Source: Limnoperna fortunei
Taxonomy: Eukaryota; Mollusca; Bivalvia; Mytilida; Modiolidae
Length of the DNA stretch: 64,000 bases
Direction of reading: 5' to 3'
Assembly (NCBI GenBank): GCA_944474755.1
Contig: OX104123.1
Coordinates: forward strand, 17,612,275 to 17,676,274
The position numbers were made by a program, and so were the translations under genes. Numbering within the stretch: the first letter of the stretch is position 1; each line of letters starts with the position of its first letter. The notes beneath the pieces were generated by a model. The model searched no databases. It worked only from the letters and a program-made list of their open reading frames with translations, and was not told the DNA's origin. This document shows positions 1 to 11,395 of the stretch, one piece after another.

Positions 1-94
1 CACTATTTTTACCATTATTATCTTTGTTAAATATTTTTTTTCGGTATAAAATACATTACCAAAAAATTACGATTTTCGTAGTCAATATTCCTCT

Positions 95-235
95 CATAGA
101 ATAGCTAAAATGAGAAGGATTCACAACAGGCAAGACGTGACATGCCGATTCATCGAAGACGGGGCTAACTCGATTTCACGTCCAGAAAATGTACGGGTTC
201 AGTAGGTATCGGTATCGTTTGCCCAGCCTTTGGAA
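95..235 (-). repeat. LINE-A family 5'-UTR fragment
   Basis: This stretch matches the segment near 31977-32115 and the reverse complement of about 22690-22790, which is the 5' untranslated leader of the full-length LINE-A copy. Shared landmarks include GGCAAGACGTGACATGCCG and the run ending in GGGGCTAACTCGATTTC. It is an orphan 5' piece in reverse orientation and carries no coding sequence. Confidence 0.75.
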
Positions 236-829
236 TTTAAAAGAGAGAGAGAGAGGAGTGTAATGAAAATCATCTTCCAATTCAGTCGGCGTTGATATTG
301 CGGTGGCCAGTAATAATATTTTTGCAAGAGTTTACAGTTTAGCCAGAAAGCTTGAAAATTTGTTGAAGAAACTATAGTCGAGAACAGCATTGACATGTGA
401 GACCACCTTGTTATTATTGTACGAAGGTTGGACATGTACACCAATATTGTCGTACAATGATAAAGGTCGGCATAGCAGTGCGAATAAACGTTTAAACTAA
501 TACAGGATTAAGCAGGGGAAGTTAAAGTAGGAAAATATGTCATGCAGACCGACATTTCAGTTCCAATTGTAATTTTAAAGATTGTATTTTACTTATTGGT
601 ACCTGGTCGAAGCCATGGAATTAAATTCTTGGGCAGTTATTTCAAAGTGATGCTACTGACATTTCGAAGCAAATTATGTAGGCGGTAGATGCTTATCTAA
701 AATATAATTGGAAATTACATTATGAGCCGTATCGCTTTAGAGATTATTTTTAAAACAGTCTGCTTAATGGAATGGTGAATGTGAAATTTATTTTGAAACA
801 AAAGTATGAACACGGAGTATTGGATAGGG
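236..829. other. No gene seen
   Basis: AT-rich sequence with a short GA microsatellite near 245. Short reading frames here have no recognisable domain or splice context. I see no repeat match elsewhere in the window. Confidence 0.5.
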
Positions 830-2560
830 TCGGAGAATTTAGTCTTCTGCAGCGGATACAATGAGCCTACCCGTTTTCGAAATCTACAAAAGGGATCGTT
901 ATCGTGCAATGAGCGTGACACTCTCCAAACACGTTACCCATTGGTCCGCGGTCAGGCATTCCGTATTATGACCTGAGAACCCCCAAAGAGAGGGTCTCCC
1001 CTATCCGCCACCCGGGGACACGCTGGGCTGCTCTGCGGGTCGAGCACTGGAAACCTTCCCAGTTGGATTGCAAAAAAGTGTATTCGTTTGCGTAGTGCAA
1101 ACTTACAACTGAAACAAAAGAAGTGCTCCTTCATATAGCCGAAGTTTCAATTTTAGGACACAAAGTTTCAGGAGAGGGGATTAGAGCTGATCAATAGAAC
1201 AGTTAGTTCGTAACTTTTTTACTCCTCACAACATAAAGTCTTCGCAGTCAGTTATTGGTTTCCCGTTATCACGACTGCTTGAGTGTAACGGGAAATCGTA
1301 TGAATCGTTTATGATGTCACGAATGATACAACATTACGAATTGCTATGTAAAATTGCATGTACAGTTATTTATACCTTACTGTTGACTCTTTGAACATTT
1401 TTAGTTTTATGGATTGTCGCTGAACAAAATAAAATAAAATAATAATAAAATATATTAATAATAATAATAAAATGTTTTTTTGGAAATTAGTTAACTTGTC
1501 CCCGCTAAAAGACAACAGGTTCCAATCTCTTCTTGGTCAAGGAATAACTAAAACTTAAAATGTGTACACAAATTTGATATAACATAGATATAGCTTCGAC
1601 AGCACGAGGTCAATGGGTTACACTACATGGTCACTCAGTTTTAAAGGTCGGATAGAGTGGATGTTGGACAAGTTTAAAGAATTCCCACTTAATGGAAACT
1701 CACGAACTGATGGTGGAAAATTGGGTTTTCAGAAATGTTTACAAATATTATGTGAATTAAATTAAGAACAACTTTACAAGGCATACAAGGGATTTCGATA
1801 ATGAAGAAGAGTGCTTCTCGTGACTGAAATTTATTGTATGTTTTCTTTACGTCCAGGAAGCAATATTTCAGCTATATTTAGAATGAGAACAATTTAACAA
1901 ACAACAAATCTATGCATAATCCAAAGAGGACAAAGTTCCGAATGTCGCCGTATGGATTATTGGTAACGGCGGAAATTCAGATATGTGTACCTTCTACGAT
2001 CAGCCTACACTTTTTCGACTTCTACAATCGGAACAGACGTGTGTATGATGACAACGAAAGAAATAGGTAGCCGAACCGTGTTGGTAAGCCGTATGGATAT
2101 GTATTGCCACGACCTATCCCGGAACAAGCCCGTTATTCGCGACGCCTCCGAGGACTAGACCCGAAACTGCCAGTTGTAGCCGATATCGAGGTTAATACTA
2201 GAAACGACTCGGTGGACATGACTCGTTGACTTTGAAGTTACATTAATGAGTGACGCCGAAGACTTGGGGGATCTATTGATTTCATCTAGCAATATTTCAG
2301 CTATATTTAGGACAAGAAAAAAAAACAATAAAACAGCAAAAAGGAGTTGGCCTTAATGAGTTGGAAGGACTCGGAGGATGTGACCTTACTAAGCGAGTAC
2401 GATGACTCGGACGTGACCTTAATGAGTGACGACGAGGACTTTGGGGCTTGATTGGGTGTTTGTTTTACGTCCAAAGAGCAATATTTTAGACGAGACTAAG
2501 TTAAAAAAAACAATACATCAACAGGAAAAAATAAGTTGTCCTTAATGAGTTGAAAGGACT
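830..2560. repeat. Copy 1 of 1.7-kb direct duplication
   Basis: Near-identical to 4830-6556 in the same orientation, about 4.0 kb apart. The block starts with a reverse-oriented SINE body (CTCCAAACACGTTACCC landmark), then a unique-looking stretch with a TAA/ATA microsatellite near 1420-1470, then a coding-like module with the SINE tail fragment GCAATATTTCAGCTATAT. Similarity stops at GTTGAAAGGAC, after which the two copies diverge. Small indels and point differences show the duplication is not an exact assembly echo. Confidence 0.85.
2023..2222 (+). repeat. Coding-like module, copy 1
   Basis: On the plus strand this reads as a basic protein-like segment (key pieces: DNERNR, NRVGKPYGYVLPRP, ARYSRRLRGLDPKLPVV) with an in-frame TAG after NR. 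Six relatives lie near 2873, 3727, 4250, 5993, 10560 and 17930. The conserved TAG in most copies argues that it is not expressed as one protein. It may be a captured exon or only a repeat with a fortuitously open frame. I do not recognise the sequence. Confidence 0.5.
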
Positions 2561-4180
2561 CGGAGGAAAATTTGATTTTCAGAAGTGTTTACAAATATTA
2601 TGTAAATTAAATTATTAAGAACAATTTTACAAGGCATACAAGGATTTCGACAATGAAGAAGAGTGTTTCTCGTGACTGAAATTTTCTTAATTATTTGTAT
2701 GTTTGTTTTACTTCCAGGAAGCAATATTTCAGAATGAGAACAAACAACAAGTCAATGCGGGAAAGTAATCCAAAGAGGACACAATTTCGAATGCCACTGT
2801 ATGGATTATAGGTAACGGCGGAAATTCAGCCTTGTGTACCTTCTACGATGAACCTACACTTTTTCGACATCTACAAACGGAACAGACGTGTGTATGTTGA
2901 CAACGAAAGAAATAGGTAGCCGAACCGTGTTGGTAAGCCGTATGGATATGTATTGCCACGACCTATCCCGGAATAAGCCCGTTATTCGCGACGCCTCCGA
3001 GGACTAGACCCGAAACTGCCAGTTGTAGCCGATATCGAGGTTAATACTAAAAACGACTCGGTGGCCATGACTCGACGACTTTGAAGTTACATTAATGAGT
3101 GACGCCGAAGACTTGGGGGATCTATTGATTTCATCTAGCAATATTTCAGCTATATTTAGGACAAGAAAAAAAAACCAATAAAACAGCAAAAAGGAGTTGG
3201 CCTTAATGAGTTGGAAGGACTCGGAGGATGTGACATTACTAAGCGACGTGGGACGTGACTGAGCGAGTACGAAGACTCGGACGTGACTGGATGTTTGTTT
3301 TACGTCCAAAGTGCAATATTTTAGCTATATTTAGGACGAGAATAAGTTAAAAAAAACAATACATCAACAGGTAAAAAGAAGTTGTCCTTAATGAGTTAAA
3401 AGGACTCGGAGGAAAATGTGATTTTCAGAAGTGTTTACAAATATTATGTAAATTAAATTATTAAGAACAATTTTACAAGGTATACAAGGATTTCGACAAT
3501 GAAGAAGAGTGCTTCTCGTGACTGAAATTTTCTTAATTATTTGTAGGTTTGTTTTACTTCCTGGAAGCAATATTTCAGTTATATTAAGAATGAGAACAAA
3601 CAACAAATCAATGCGGGAAAGTAATCCAAGGACACAATTTTTAATGGCACTGTATGGATTATAGGTAACGGCGGAAATTCAGCCTTGTGTACCTTCTACG
3701 ATGAACCTACACTTTTTCGACATCTACAAACGGAACAGACGTGTGTATGTTGACAACGAAAGGATTATGTAGCCGAAACGTGTTGGTAAGCCGTATGGAT
3801 ATGTATTGTCACGAACTTTCCTGGAACAAACCCGTTATTCGCGACGCCTCCGAGGACTAGACCCGAAACTGCCAGTTGAAGCCGATATTAAGGGTAATAG
3901 AAATGACTCGCTAAACATGACTTTACACAATGACTTTGAAGTTACATTAATGAGTGACGCCGAAGACTTGCGGGTTCTATTGATGTTTGTTTTGCGTCCA
4001 TCAAGCTATATTTAGGACGAGAAAAGGTTTAAACAATAAAACAACAGAAAAAAGGAGTTCTTCTTAATGAGTTGGAAGGACTAGGAGGATATGACCTTAC
4101 TGAGTGACGATGATGCGTAAGAAGTGACCTTACCGAGCTATGACGAGGACATTTGTTTTTGTATCTGCAGTTTTGTAAGC
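2561..4180. repeat. Tandem modules of the same repeat
   Basis: Two further copies of the coding-like module (about 2873-3080 and 3727-3990) lie here. Each is preceded by a GTTTACAAATATTATGTAAA segment and followed by the AATATTTCAGCTATATTTAGGAC tail relic. Copy spacing is about 850 bases. The copy at 3727-3990 carries the longest extension, adding an acidic end with VTLMSDAEDL. The acidic motif TTAATGAGTGACGACGAGGA links this block to the minisatellite near 18.1-18.5 kb. Confidence 0.65.
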
Positions 4181-4682
4181 CTACTCTTTTTCGATATTTA
4201 CAATAGGGTCTTTTCGTGCACGCTCTTCGCCCACTACGGTCCGAGGCAACAGTAAGCTCAGAACATACGTGTGTATGTTGACAACGAAAGGAATATGTAG
4301 CTGAACCGTGTTAAGCCATATGGATATGTATTGCCAAAACCTATGCGGGAACTAGCCCGTTTTTCGAGACGCCTCTGAGGACTGTACCCGAAACTGCCAG
4401 TTGTAGCCGATATCGTGGGTCTCCCAGTGTAATGCGATGATACAAACAATATAATTTGTCCAGACGAGGTTTGATCTTTATCCATGGTGTGTTTACACGT
4501 TGAGAGCACCAAGTAACGATATCAAGCCATCTTTCAGGTCTCTAATAATATGAATTAAATTTATACTTTCATTAAGCATCCTACAGTTGCTTAGGAAACT
4601 GCGACGGAAATTTTGCATGCATGTCTGTCAAGTACGTGTAAAAATTTAAAGTACTCGGTAAACAGGATTAATTGATTTGATG
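4181..4682. repeat. Repeat block shared with 10.5-10.98 kb
   Basis: From TCTTTTCGTGCACGCTCTTC through GCATGCATGTCTGTCAAGTA this segment is nearly the same as about 10510-10975. It contains a shortened copy of the coding-like module (VDNERN, RGLYPKLPVVADI). It directly precedes a reverse-oriented SINE in both places, so the pair behaves as one larger duplicated unit. Confidence 0.75.
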
Positions 4683-5045
4683 TCTGCTTTACGTCCAGCG
4701 AGCAACATTTCAGCTATATTCAGGACGGGAACAAGTTAACAAACAATAAATCAACGGAAAATTGGGGTGGGATGGGTCTCAGGGAATACAATTTTGACTG
4801 CCACTGGAAAAGTATGGAGTTTTGAGTAGGAGCGGAACATTTAGCCTTATGTAGCGGCTACAATGAGCTTACTTTTTTTCAAAATTTACAAAAGGGGTCT
4901 TTATCGTGCAAGGAGCGTGGCACACTCCAAACACGTTACCCATTTTTCCGCGGTCAGGCTTTCCGTATTATAACATGACAACCCCCCAAAGAGAGGGTCT
5001 CCCCTATCCGCCACCCGGGTCGAGCACTGGGAACCGTCCCAGTTG
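4683..5045 (-). mobile_element. SINE-1b copy, reverse orientation
   Basis: Read on the minus strand, the element runs from a head containing CACTCGACCCGGGTGGCGGA-like sequence through TGACCGCGGAAAAATGGGTA to a tail hairpin with stem CGTCC/GGACG around AATATAGCTGAAAT, followed by a run that leads into ATCAAATCAAT. The tail is shared with LINE-A. Copies lie near 10975-11395 and 59350-59727, with partial ones elsewhere. No coding capacity. Confidence 0.75.
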
Positions 5046-6556
5046 AAATGCAAAAAAGTTTAGTCGTTTGCGTAGTGCAAACGTACAACTGAAACAAAAA
5101 AAGTGCTCCTTCATATAGCCGAAGTTTCATTTTTAGGACACAAAGTTTCAGGAGAGGGGATCAAAGCTGATCAATAGAAAAGTTAGTTCGAAACTTTTTT
5201 ACGCCTCACAACATAAAGTCTTCGCAGCCAGTCCAAACATCCGTTTCCCGTTATCACGACTGCTCGAGTGTAACGGGAAATCGTATATGATGTCACGAAT
5301 GATATAACATTTTGAATTGCTATGTAAAATTGCATGTACAGTTATTTATACCTAACTGTTGACTCTTTGAACATTTTTAATTTTATGGATTGTCGCTGAA
5401 CAAAATAAAATAAAATAATAAAATATAATAATAATAATAAAATGGTTTTTTGGAAATTAGTTAACTTGTCCCAGCTAAGAGAGAACATGTTCCAATCTCT
5501 TCTTGGTCAAGGAATAACTAAAACGTAAAATGTGTACACAAATTTGACATAACATAGATATAGATTTGACAGCACGAGGTCAATGCGTTACAATATATGG
5601 TCACTCAATTTTGAAGGTCGGATGGAGTGGATGTTGGACAAGTTTAAAGAATTCCCGCTTAATGGAAACTCACGAACTGATGGTGGAAAAATGGTTTTCA
5701 GAAATGTTTACAAATATTATGTAAATTAAATTATTAAGAACAATTTTACAAGGCATACAAGGGATTTCGATAATGAAGAAGAGTGCTTCTCGTGACTGAA
5801 ATTTATTATATGTTTTCTTTACGTCCAGGAAGCAATATTTCAGCTATATTTAGAATGAGAACAATTTAACAAACAACAAATCAATGCATAATCCAAAGAG
5901 GACAAAGTTCCGAATGTCGCCGTATGGATTATTGGTAACGGCGGAAATTCAGATATGTGTACCTTCTACGATCAGCCTACACTTTTTCGACTTCTACAAT
6001 CGGAACAGACGTGTGTATGTTGACAACGAAAAAAATAGGAAGCCGAACCGTGTTGGTAAGCCGTATGGATATGTATTGCCACGACCTATACCGGAACAAG
6101 CCCGTTATTCGCGACGCCTCCGAGGACTAGACCCGAAACTGCCAGTTGTAGCCGATATCGAGGTTAATACTAGAAACGACTCGGTGGACATGACTCGATG
6201 ACTTTGAAGTTACATTAATGAGTGACGCCGAAGACTTGGGGGATCTATTGATTTCATCTAGCAATATTTCAGCTATATTTAGGACAAGAAAAAAAAACAA
6301 GAAAACAGCAAAAAGGAGTTGGCCTTAATGAGTTGGAAGGACTCGGAGGATGTGACATTACTAAGCGACGTGACCTTACTAAGCGAGTACGACTCGGACG
6401 TGACCTTAATGAGTGACGACGAGGACTTTGGGGCTTGATTGGGTGTTTGTTTTACGTCCAAAGAGCAATATTTTAGCTATATTTAGGACGAGAATAAGTT
6501 AAAAAAAACAATACATCAACAGGAAAAAATAAGTTGTCCTTAATGAGTTGAAAGGA
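4830..6556. repeat. Copy 2 of 1.7-kb direct duplication
   Basis: Partner of 830-2560. It contains the longest open version of the coding-like module (5884-6201, 105 codons), because the TAG seen in the other copies reads AAG here. The 3' edge is abrupt: after GTTGAAAGGAC the sequence enters an unrelated GC-rich block. Confidence 0.85.
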
Positions 6557-6745
6557 CCAGGGCTTTCAACCAATTTTAGAGTAGGTGTCTCCAAAAGAAA
6601 AAGTAGGCAACCACACAAGACGGCCGGCAACGCCGGATCTTGCGCCGAGCTTGCTCGGTGCCTATCTCGGCAGGGGGTCTGTGGGCCGCTCAAGGCCCCC
6701 AGAAGCTCTGGGGTAAATAACGCAAAATCCTGCATTCTGGCAGTC
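6557..6745. other. GC-rich block of unknown nature
   Basis: Base composition jumps from AT-rich to strongly GC-rich, with CCGGCAACGCCGG and AGCTTGCTCGGTGCC style inverted pairs, then returns to AT-rich near 6755. Frames on both strands are open for 60-78 codons, as expected from GC-rich DNA with few stops. No domain is recognisable. It is probably a fragment of another repeat family. Confidence 0.4.
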
Positions 6746-7404
6746 TCCTGGAACTAAACTTTAGTTTTTCAAATGACCTTTTTTTCTTAAATTTTTTTTT
6801 AACTTTTTGCCTATCTTCTTAGAAATGTGTATGTCTCATATCAACAAATGAGATGCCAAGTTTAGGTTGTATTTTCAATTTATTATGATTACACAAATTT
6901 TGACATGTTCATTGTTGCTTTTTCTTTCAGTGCTTGATATTTTGAGACAAGTAGACAACATTTTGAGACAAGTAGACAACATTTTGAGAATTAAGTTGTA
7001 TTAAAGTGTATTAATTCAAAATTGTTTGGTTTCTTTTCTTTATCATGTTTATCAAAACATTTTTTTCATGTTCTGTTCTATTGACATGATTGTGATGTTA
7101 TTGACATGTATTAGCATTTATGAAATAAAAGTTAACTGTCGGCAGTTTTCACGTTTATGCAATAGAGCAAGCAGCAAATTCAATGCAAATTATTTTATTA
7201 CTTTTTTTTTCAATTTGGGCAGATACAGTTTACCAAATAGATATATTTTGGGGGTGCATCCCCCTTTTCAACCAAGTTGACATGAAAGACAAGTCCTTCA
7301 GATGGACATCTTTTTCTCGCATTTTTATAGAGAGTTTCATATTTTTACTTTGTAGTACATTTTCTGTCTCGCTGAAATTATATTTTGGGCCACGTGGCCG
7401 GGCT
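6746..7404. other. No gene; short 21-bp tandem repeat
   Basis: AT-rich. A 21-base unit (TTTTGAGACAAGTAGACAAC plus one base) is repeated about 2.5 times near 6943-6993. Nothing else is supported. Confidence 0.5.
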
Positions 7405-7408
7405 TTCT

Positions 7409-9862
7409 AAACTAGAGGCTCCCAGGAGCCTGTATCGCTCACCTGAACCTGAAACCAAACAACCCTATTCTATCCAGCTTTTCTTTGCTATAAGGAATTG
7501 CCCAACACTTCTGCAAAAGTCATTAATGTTGACCTTTTAAGGGAAATAATTCCTATAAGGAGGAGCTTTTGATGCTTAGAGGGAGAAGGGAGGTTCACTT
7601 CAAATTTGCTGTACCTGTTATACTTTTTTAACTATCAGTCGAAAACTCTCTTGACTCCCCCCCCCCATTTTCTATTTTAAGCTAACGTAGCTATATGATT
7701 TGCACAATTTTGGTAGAGGACGTCCTAAAGATGATGTGTGCAATGTTTCAAAGCAGTACTTTAATGGGTTAAAGAGGAGAAGATTTTTTAAAATCAATTA
7801 AAATTGATTAAAAAAATGTTCAAGGAGAATAATTCCTAAACGGTTCATCAGACAATCTTGACCCTACGTCATTTTTGTAGCCCTCATAGAGCAGAACAAT
7901 TAAGCAATACTAACTTTTTCTCTAGTTCAAATAATTTTCAAGATTTTAAGGCAAAAATGTCAAAAATAATCAATTTTGACAATTAAAGGGCAATAACTCC
8001 TATAAGGAGTCCTCATACAACTTCAACCCAATGGAGTGTTTCGTAGAGCTTTTGATGCTGATGAAGGCATGTCTGTTCGGTTTTCCTGTATCTGTTATAC
8101 TTTTTGAACTATTAGCCAAAAACTGTATTTTACCCCCCCCCCCACCTCCATTCTATTTTTAGCCATGGCGGCCATGTTGGTTAATCTACAGCCATGGTTG
8201 GTGCAAACTTGGTTAAGGACATTTGACGGATGATGTGTAAAAAATTTCAAAGCAGTACTTTCAGTGGTTTCAGAGGAGAAGATTTTAAAAAATCAATTAA
8301 AACCGATTAAAATAAACAGTTCAAGGGGAATAACTCTTAAACGGTTAATCAGACAATCTTGACTCTAAAGGCAATTTTGTAGCCCTCATAGAGCAGAACA
8401 ATTAAGCAATGCTAACTTTTTCTCTAGTTCTAATAATTTTCAAGATTTTGAGGCAAAAATTGCTAAAATCAACAATTTCGACAATTAAAGGGCAATAACT
8501 CCTATAAGGAGTCATCATACAACTTCAGCCCAATGGAGTGTTTCGTAGAGCTTTTGATGCAGATGAAGGCATGTCTCTTCAGTTTTCCTGTATCTGTTAC
8601 TTTTTTAAATATAAGCCAAAAACTGTATTTTACAGCCCCCCCCCTCCAATTTTTATCCATGGTGGCCAGGTTGGTTAATCTGCAGCCATGGTTGGTGCAA
8701 ACTTGGTTGAGGACATTTGACAGATGATGTGTACAAAGTTTCAAAGCACTACTTTCAGTTGTTTCAGAGGAGAAGATTTTAAAAAATCAATAAAAACCGA
8801 TAAAAAAAACAGTTCAAGGGGAATAACTCTTAAACGGTTAATCAGACAATCTTGACCCTAAAGTCATTTTTGTAGCCCTCATAGAGCAGAACAATTAAGC
8901 AATGCTAACTTTTTCTCTAGTTCTAATAATTTTCAAGATTTTGAGGCAAAAATGGCAAAAATCATCAATTTTGACAATTAAAGGGCAATAACTCCTACAA
9001 GGAGTCATCATACAACTTCAACCCAATGTAGTGTTTCGTAGAGCTTTTGATGCTGATGAAGGCATGTCTGTTCGGTTTTCCTGTATCTGTTATACTTTTT
9101 GAACTATAAGCCAAAAACTGTATTTTACCCCCCCCCCATTCTATTTTTAGCCATGGTGGCCATGTTGGTTAATCTGCAGCCATGGTTGGTGCAAACTTGG
9201 TTGAGGACATTTGACAGATGATGTGTACAAAGTTTCAAAGCAGTACTTTCAGTTGTTTCAGAGGAGAAGATTTTAAAAAATCAATTAAAACCGATAAAAA
9301 AAAACAGTTCAAGGGGAATAACTCTTAAACGGTTAATCAGACAATCTTGACCCTAAAGGCAATTTTGTAGCCCTCATAGAGCAGAACAATTAAGCAATGC
9401 TAACTTTTTCTCTAGTTCTAATAATTTTCAAGATTTTGAGGCAAAAATGGCAAAAATCATCAATTTTGACAATTAAAGGGCAATAACTCCTACAAGGAGT
9501 CATCATACAACTTTGACCCAATGGAGTGTTTTGTAGAGCTTTAGATGCTGAAGAAGGAAGGTCTCTTCGGTTTTCCTGTATCTGTTATACTTTTTAAACT
9601 ATAAGCAAAAAACTGTATTTTGACCCCTCTGTTCTATTTTTAGCCATGGCGGCCATGTTGGTTGGTCTGAGGCCATGATTTGGGCAAACTTGGTAGAGGG
9701 CATTTTACTGATGATGTATGCAAAGTTTCAAAGCAATCCCTTCAGTGGTTTTTGAGGAGAAGATTTTTGAAGAAAAGTTAACGACGACGACGCCGACGAC
9801 GACGACGGACGCCAAGTGATGGCAATAGCTCACATGACCCTTTGGGTCAGGTGAGCTAAAAA
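7409..9862 (+). mobile_element. Tandem-core element, HINE/pearl-like, 495-bp units
   Basis: Left end carries the palindrome AGGCTCC-CA-GGAGCCT followed by GTATCGCTCACCTGA. Right end carries a GACGAC microsatellite, the hairpin TGACCC-TTT-GGGTCA, and GGTGAGCTAAAAA. GCTCACCTGA and TCAGGTGAGC are subterminal inverted repeats. Inside, a unit of about 495 bp is repeated roughly four times (CAATTAAAGGGCAATAACTCC recurs near 7979, 8481, 8974 and 9469). This plan matches non-autonomous Helentrons (HINE/DINE-1) and the bivalve pearl elements: subterminal inverted repeats, tandem core, microsatellite and 3' hairpin. Family assignment is inference. There is no coding sequence. Confidence 0.7.
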
Positions 9863-10500
9863 GACAACAAGTAACAAGTGTCAACTGTTCTTCTATTTAA
9901 TTTATTACATCACTTTTCCGTTTGTTACTTGGAGATTTTCTTAAGTGCACATATAAGTCGACGCAAGTCAGCTTATGTTACTTTTAGTCTACTGAGGATT
10001 TTATAAGGATTACAACCAACACATCCGTTGTGGAAGTGGTTCGCCTGATAAAGGCGGTTTTTACAGATTTGGTAACTGGTAACATAAAAATAAACTTCAT
10101 ATTCAATGTTTCTGTTGCTTTGAAACATACCCGTGTGATCTCTTCGGGTTTTCTTACAACCAAAACCAAACAGGGTTGTATTTGATCGTTTCATGAAAAC
10201 ATCTCGTGTTTTATTAATTTTTCGGAACACCTCGAGGTCTTTTCGTTTTATAAACGTCCATATCTGATGAAACCTTCCGAGTAATCAACCCTAATTAAAG
10301 ACGACCAATCAGCGACCGGTAAATCTCTCATCATGTTTTACTTCCTCAATGCTAATGATATTTACCGGCATCGATAAATTAAGATAAGGAGAATTACGAG
10401 ACATATTTTTTTGTAACTTGTATTACTTTTCTGGGCATTAAAGTAGCCGGCGCTTTTGGTGAGAGTAGGCGGCGGAATTCGCGCCTACCGGCTACTTTTG
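9863..10500. other. No recognised gene; one 85-codon minus frame
   Basis: A minus-strand frame (9973-10230, starting MFRKINKTRDVF) is cysteine-containing and has mixed, protein-like composition. It lacks a family match I can name, clear splice sites or a second exon. GC-rich sequence near 10440-10500 includes GTAGCCGGCGC and GCGCCTACCGGCTAC, which form an imperfect inverted repeat. Confidence 0.3.
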
Positions 10501-10503
10501 AAA

Positions 10504-10975
10504 GTCCTGTAGAGGGTCTTTTCGTGCACGCTCTTCACCCACTACGGTCCGAGGCAACAGTAAGCTCAGAACAACCGTGTGTATGTTGACAACGAAAGGA
10601 ATATGTAGCTGAACCGTGTTGTTAAGCCATGTATTGCCAAAACCTATGCGGGAATAAGCCCGTTTTTCGCGACGCATCTGAGGACTGTACCCGAAACTGC
10701 CAGTTGTAGCCGATATCGTGGGTCTCCCAGAGTAATGCGATGATACAAAAAGTATAATTTGTCCAGACGAGGTTTGGTCTTTATCCATTGTGTGTTTACA
10801 CGTTGAGAGCCACCAAGTAACGGACATCAAGCCATCTTTCAGGTCTCTAATAATATGAAGTAAATTTATACTTTCATTAAGCATCCTACAGTTGCTTAGG
10901 AAACTGCGACGGAAATTTTGCATGCATGTCTGTCAAGTACGTGTAAAAAATTTAAAGTATTCGGTAAACAGGATT
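10504..10975. repeat. Second copy of the 4.2-4.7 kb block
   Basis: Near-identical to 4200-4682, including the short coding-like module. It is followed immediately by a reverse-oriented SINE-1b in both loci, so SINE plus flank was duplicated as a unit. Confidence 0.75.
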
Positions 10976-11395
10976 AATTGATTTGATGTCTGCTTTACGT
11001 CCAGCGAGCAACATTTCAGCTATATTCAGGACGGGAACAAGTTAACAAACAATAAATCAACGGAAAATGGGGGTGGGGTGGGTAACAGGGAATACAATTT
11101 TGACTGCCACTGGAAAAGTATGGAGTTTTGGGTATGGCGGAACATTTAGCCTTATGGAGCGGCTACAATGAGCTTACTCTTTTTTCGAAATTTACAAAAG
11201 GGGTCTTTATCGTGCAAGGAGCGTGGCACACTCCAAACACGTTACCCACTACGGTCCGCGGTCAGGCTTTCCGTATTACGACCTGACAACCCCTTCCCCC
11301 CCAAACGAGAGGGTCTCCCCTATCCGCCACCCGGGGACGCGCTGGGCTGCTCTGTGGGTCGAGCACTGGGAACCCTCCCAGTATGTCCCAGCCGT
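10976..11395 (-). mobile_element. SINE-1b copy, reverse orientation
   Basis: The best preserved SINE-1b in the window. On the minus strand the head begins ACTGGGAGGGTTCCCAGTGC, then GGGTGGCGGATAGGGGAGAC, then the shared body GTCAGGTCGTAATACGGAAA. It ends with a tail hairpin closed by CGTCC/GGACG. The body is homologous to SINE-1a (19004-19506), while the head is different. Confidence 0.8.

Noticed and set aside
6499..6757. Opposing open frames in the GC-rich block as a gene.
   Set aside because: Both strands are open because GC-rich DNA has few stops; no domain, splice site or relative.
8050..8075. Second hammerhead candidate at CTGATGAAGG in the 495-bp units.
   Set aside because: No GAAA box or complementary stems follow at the required distance.
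9973..10230. Small cysteine-containing secreted peptide gene.
   Set aside because: No signal peptide, no regular cysteine spacing and no family resemblance; kept only as a note on the interval.
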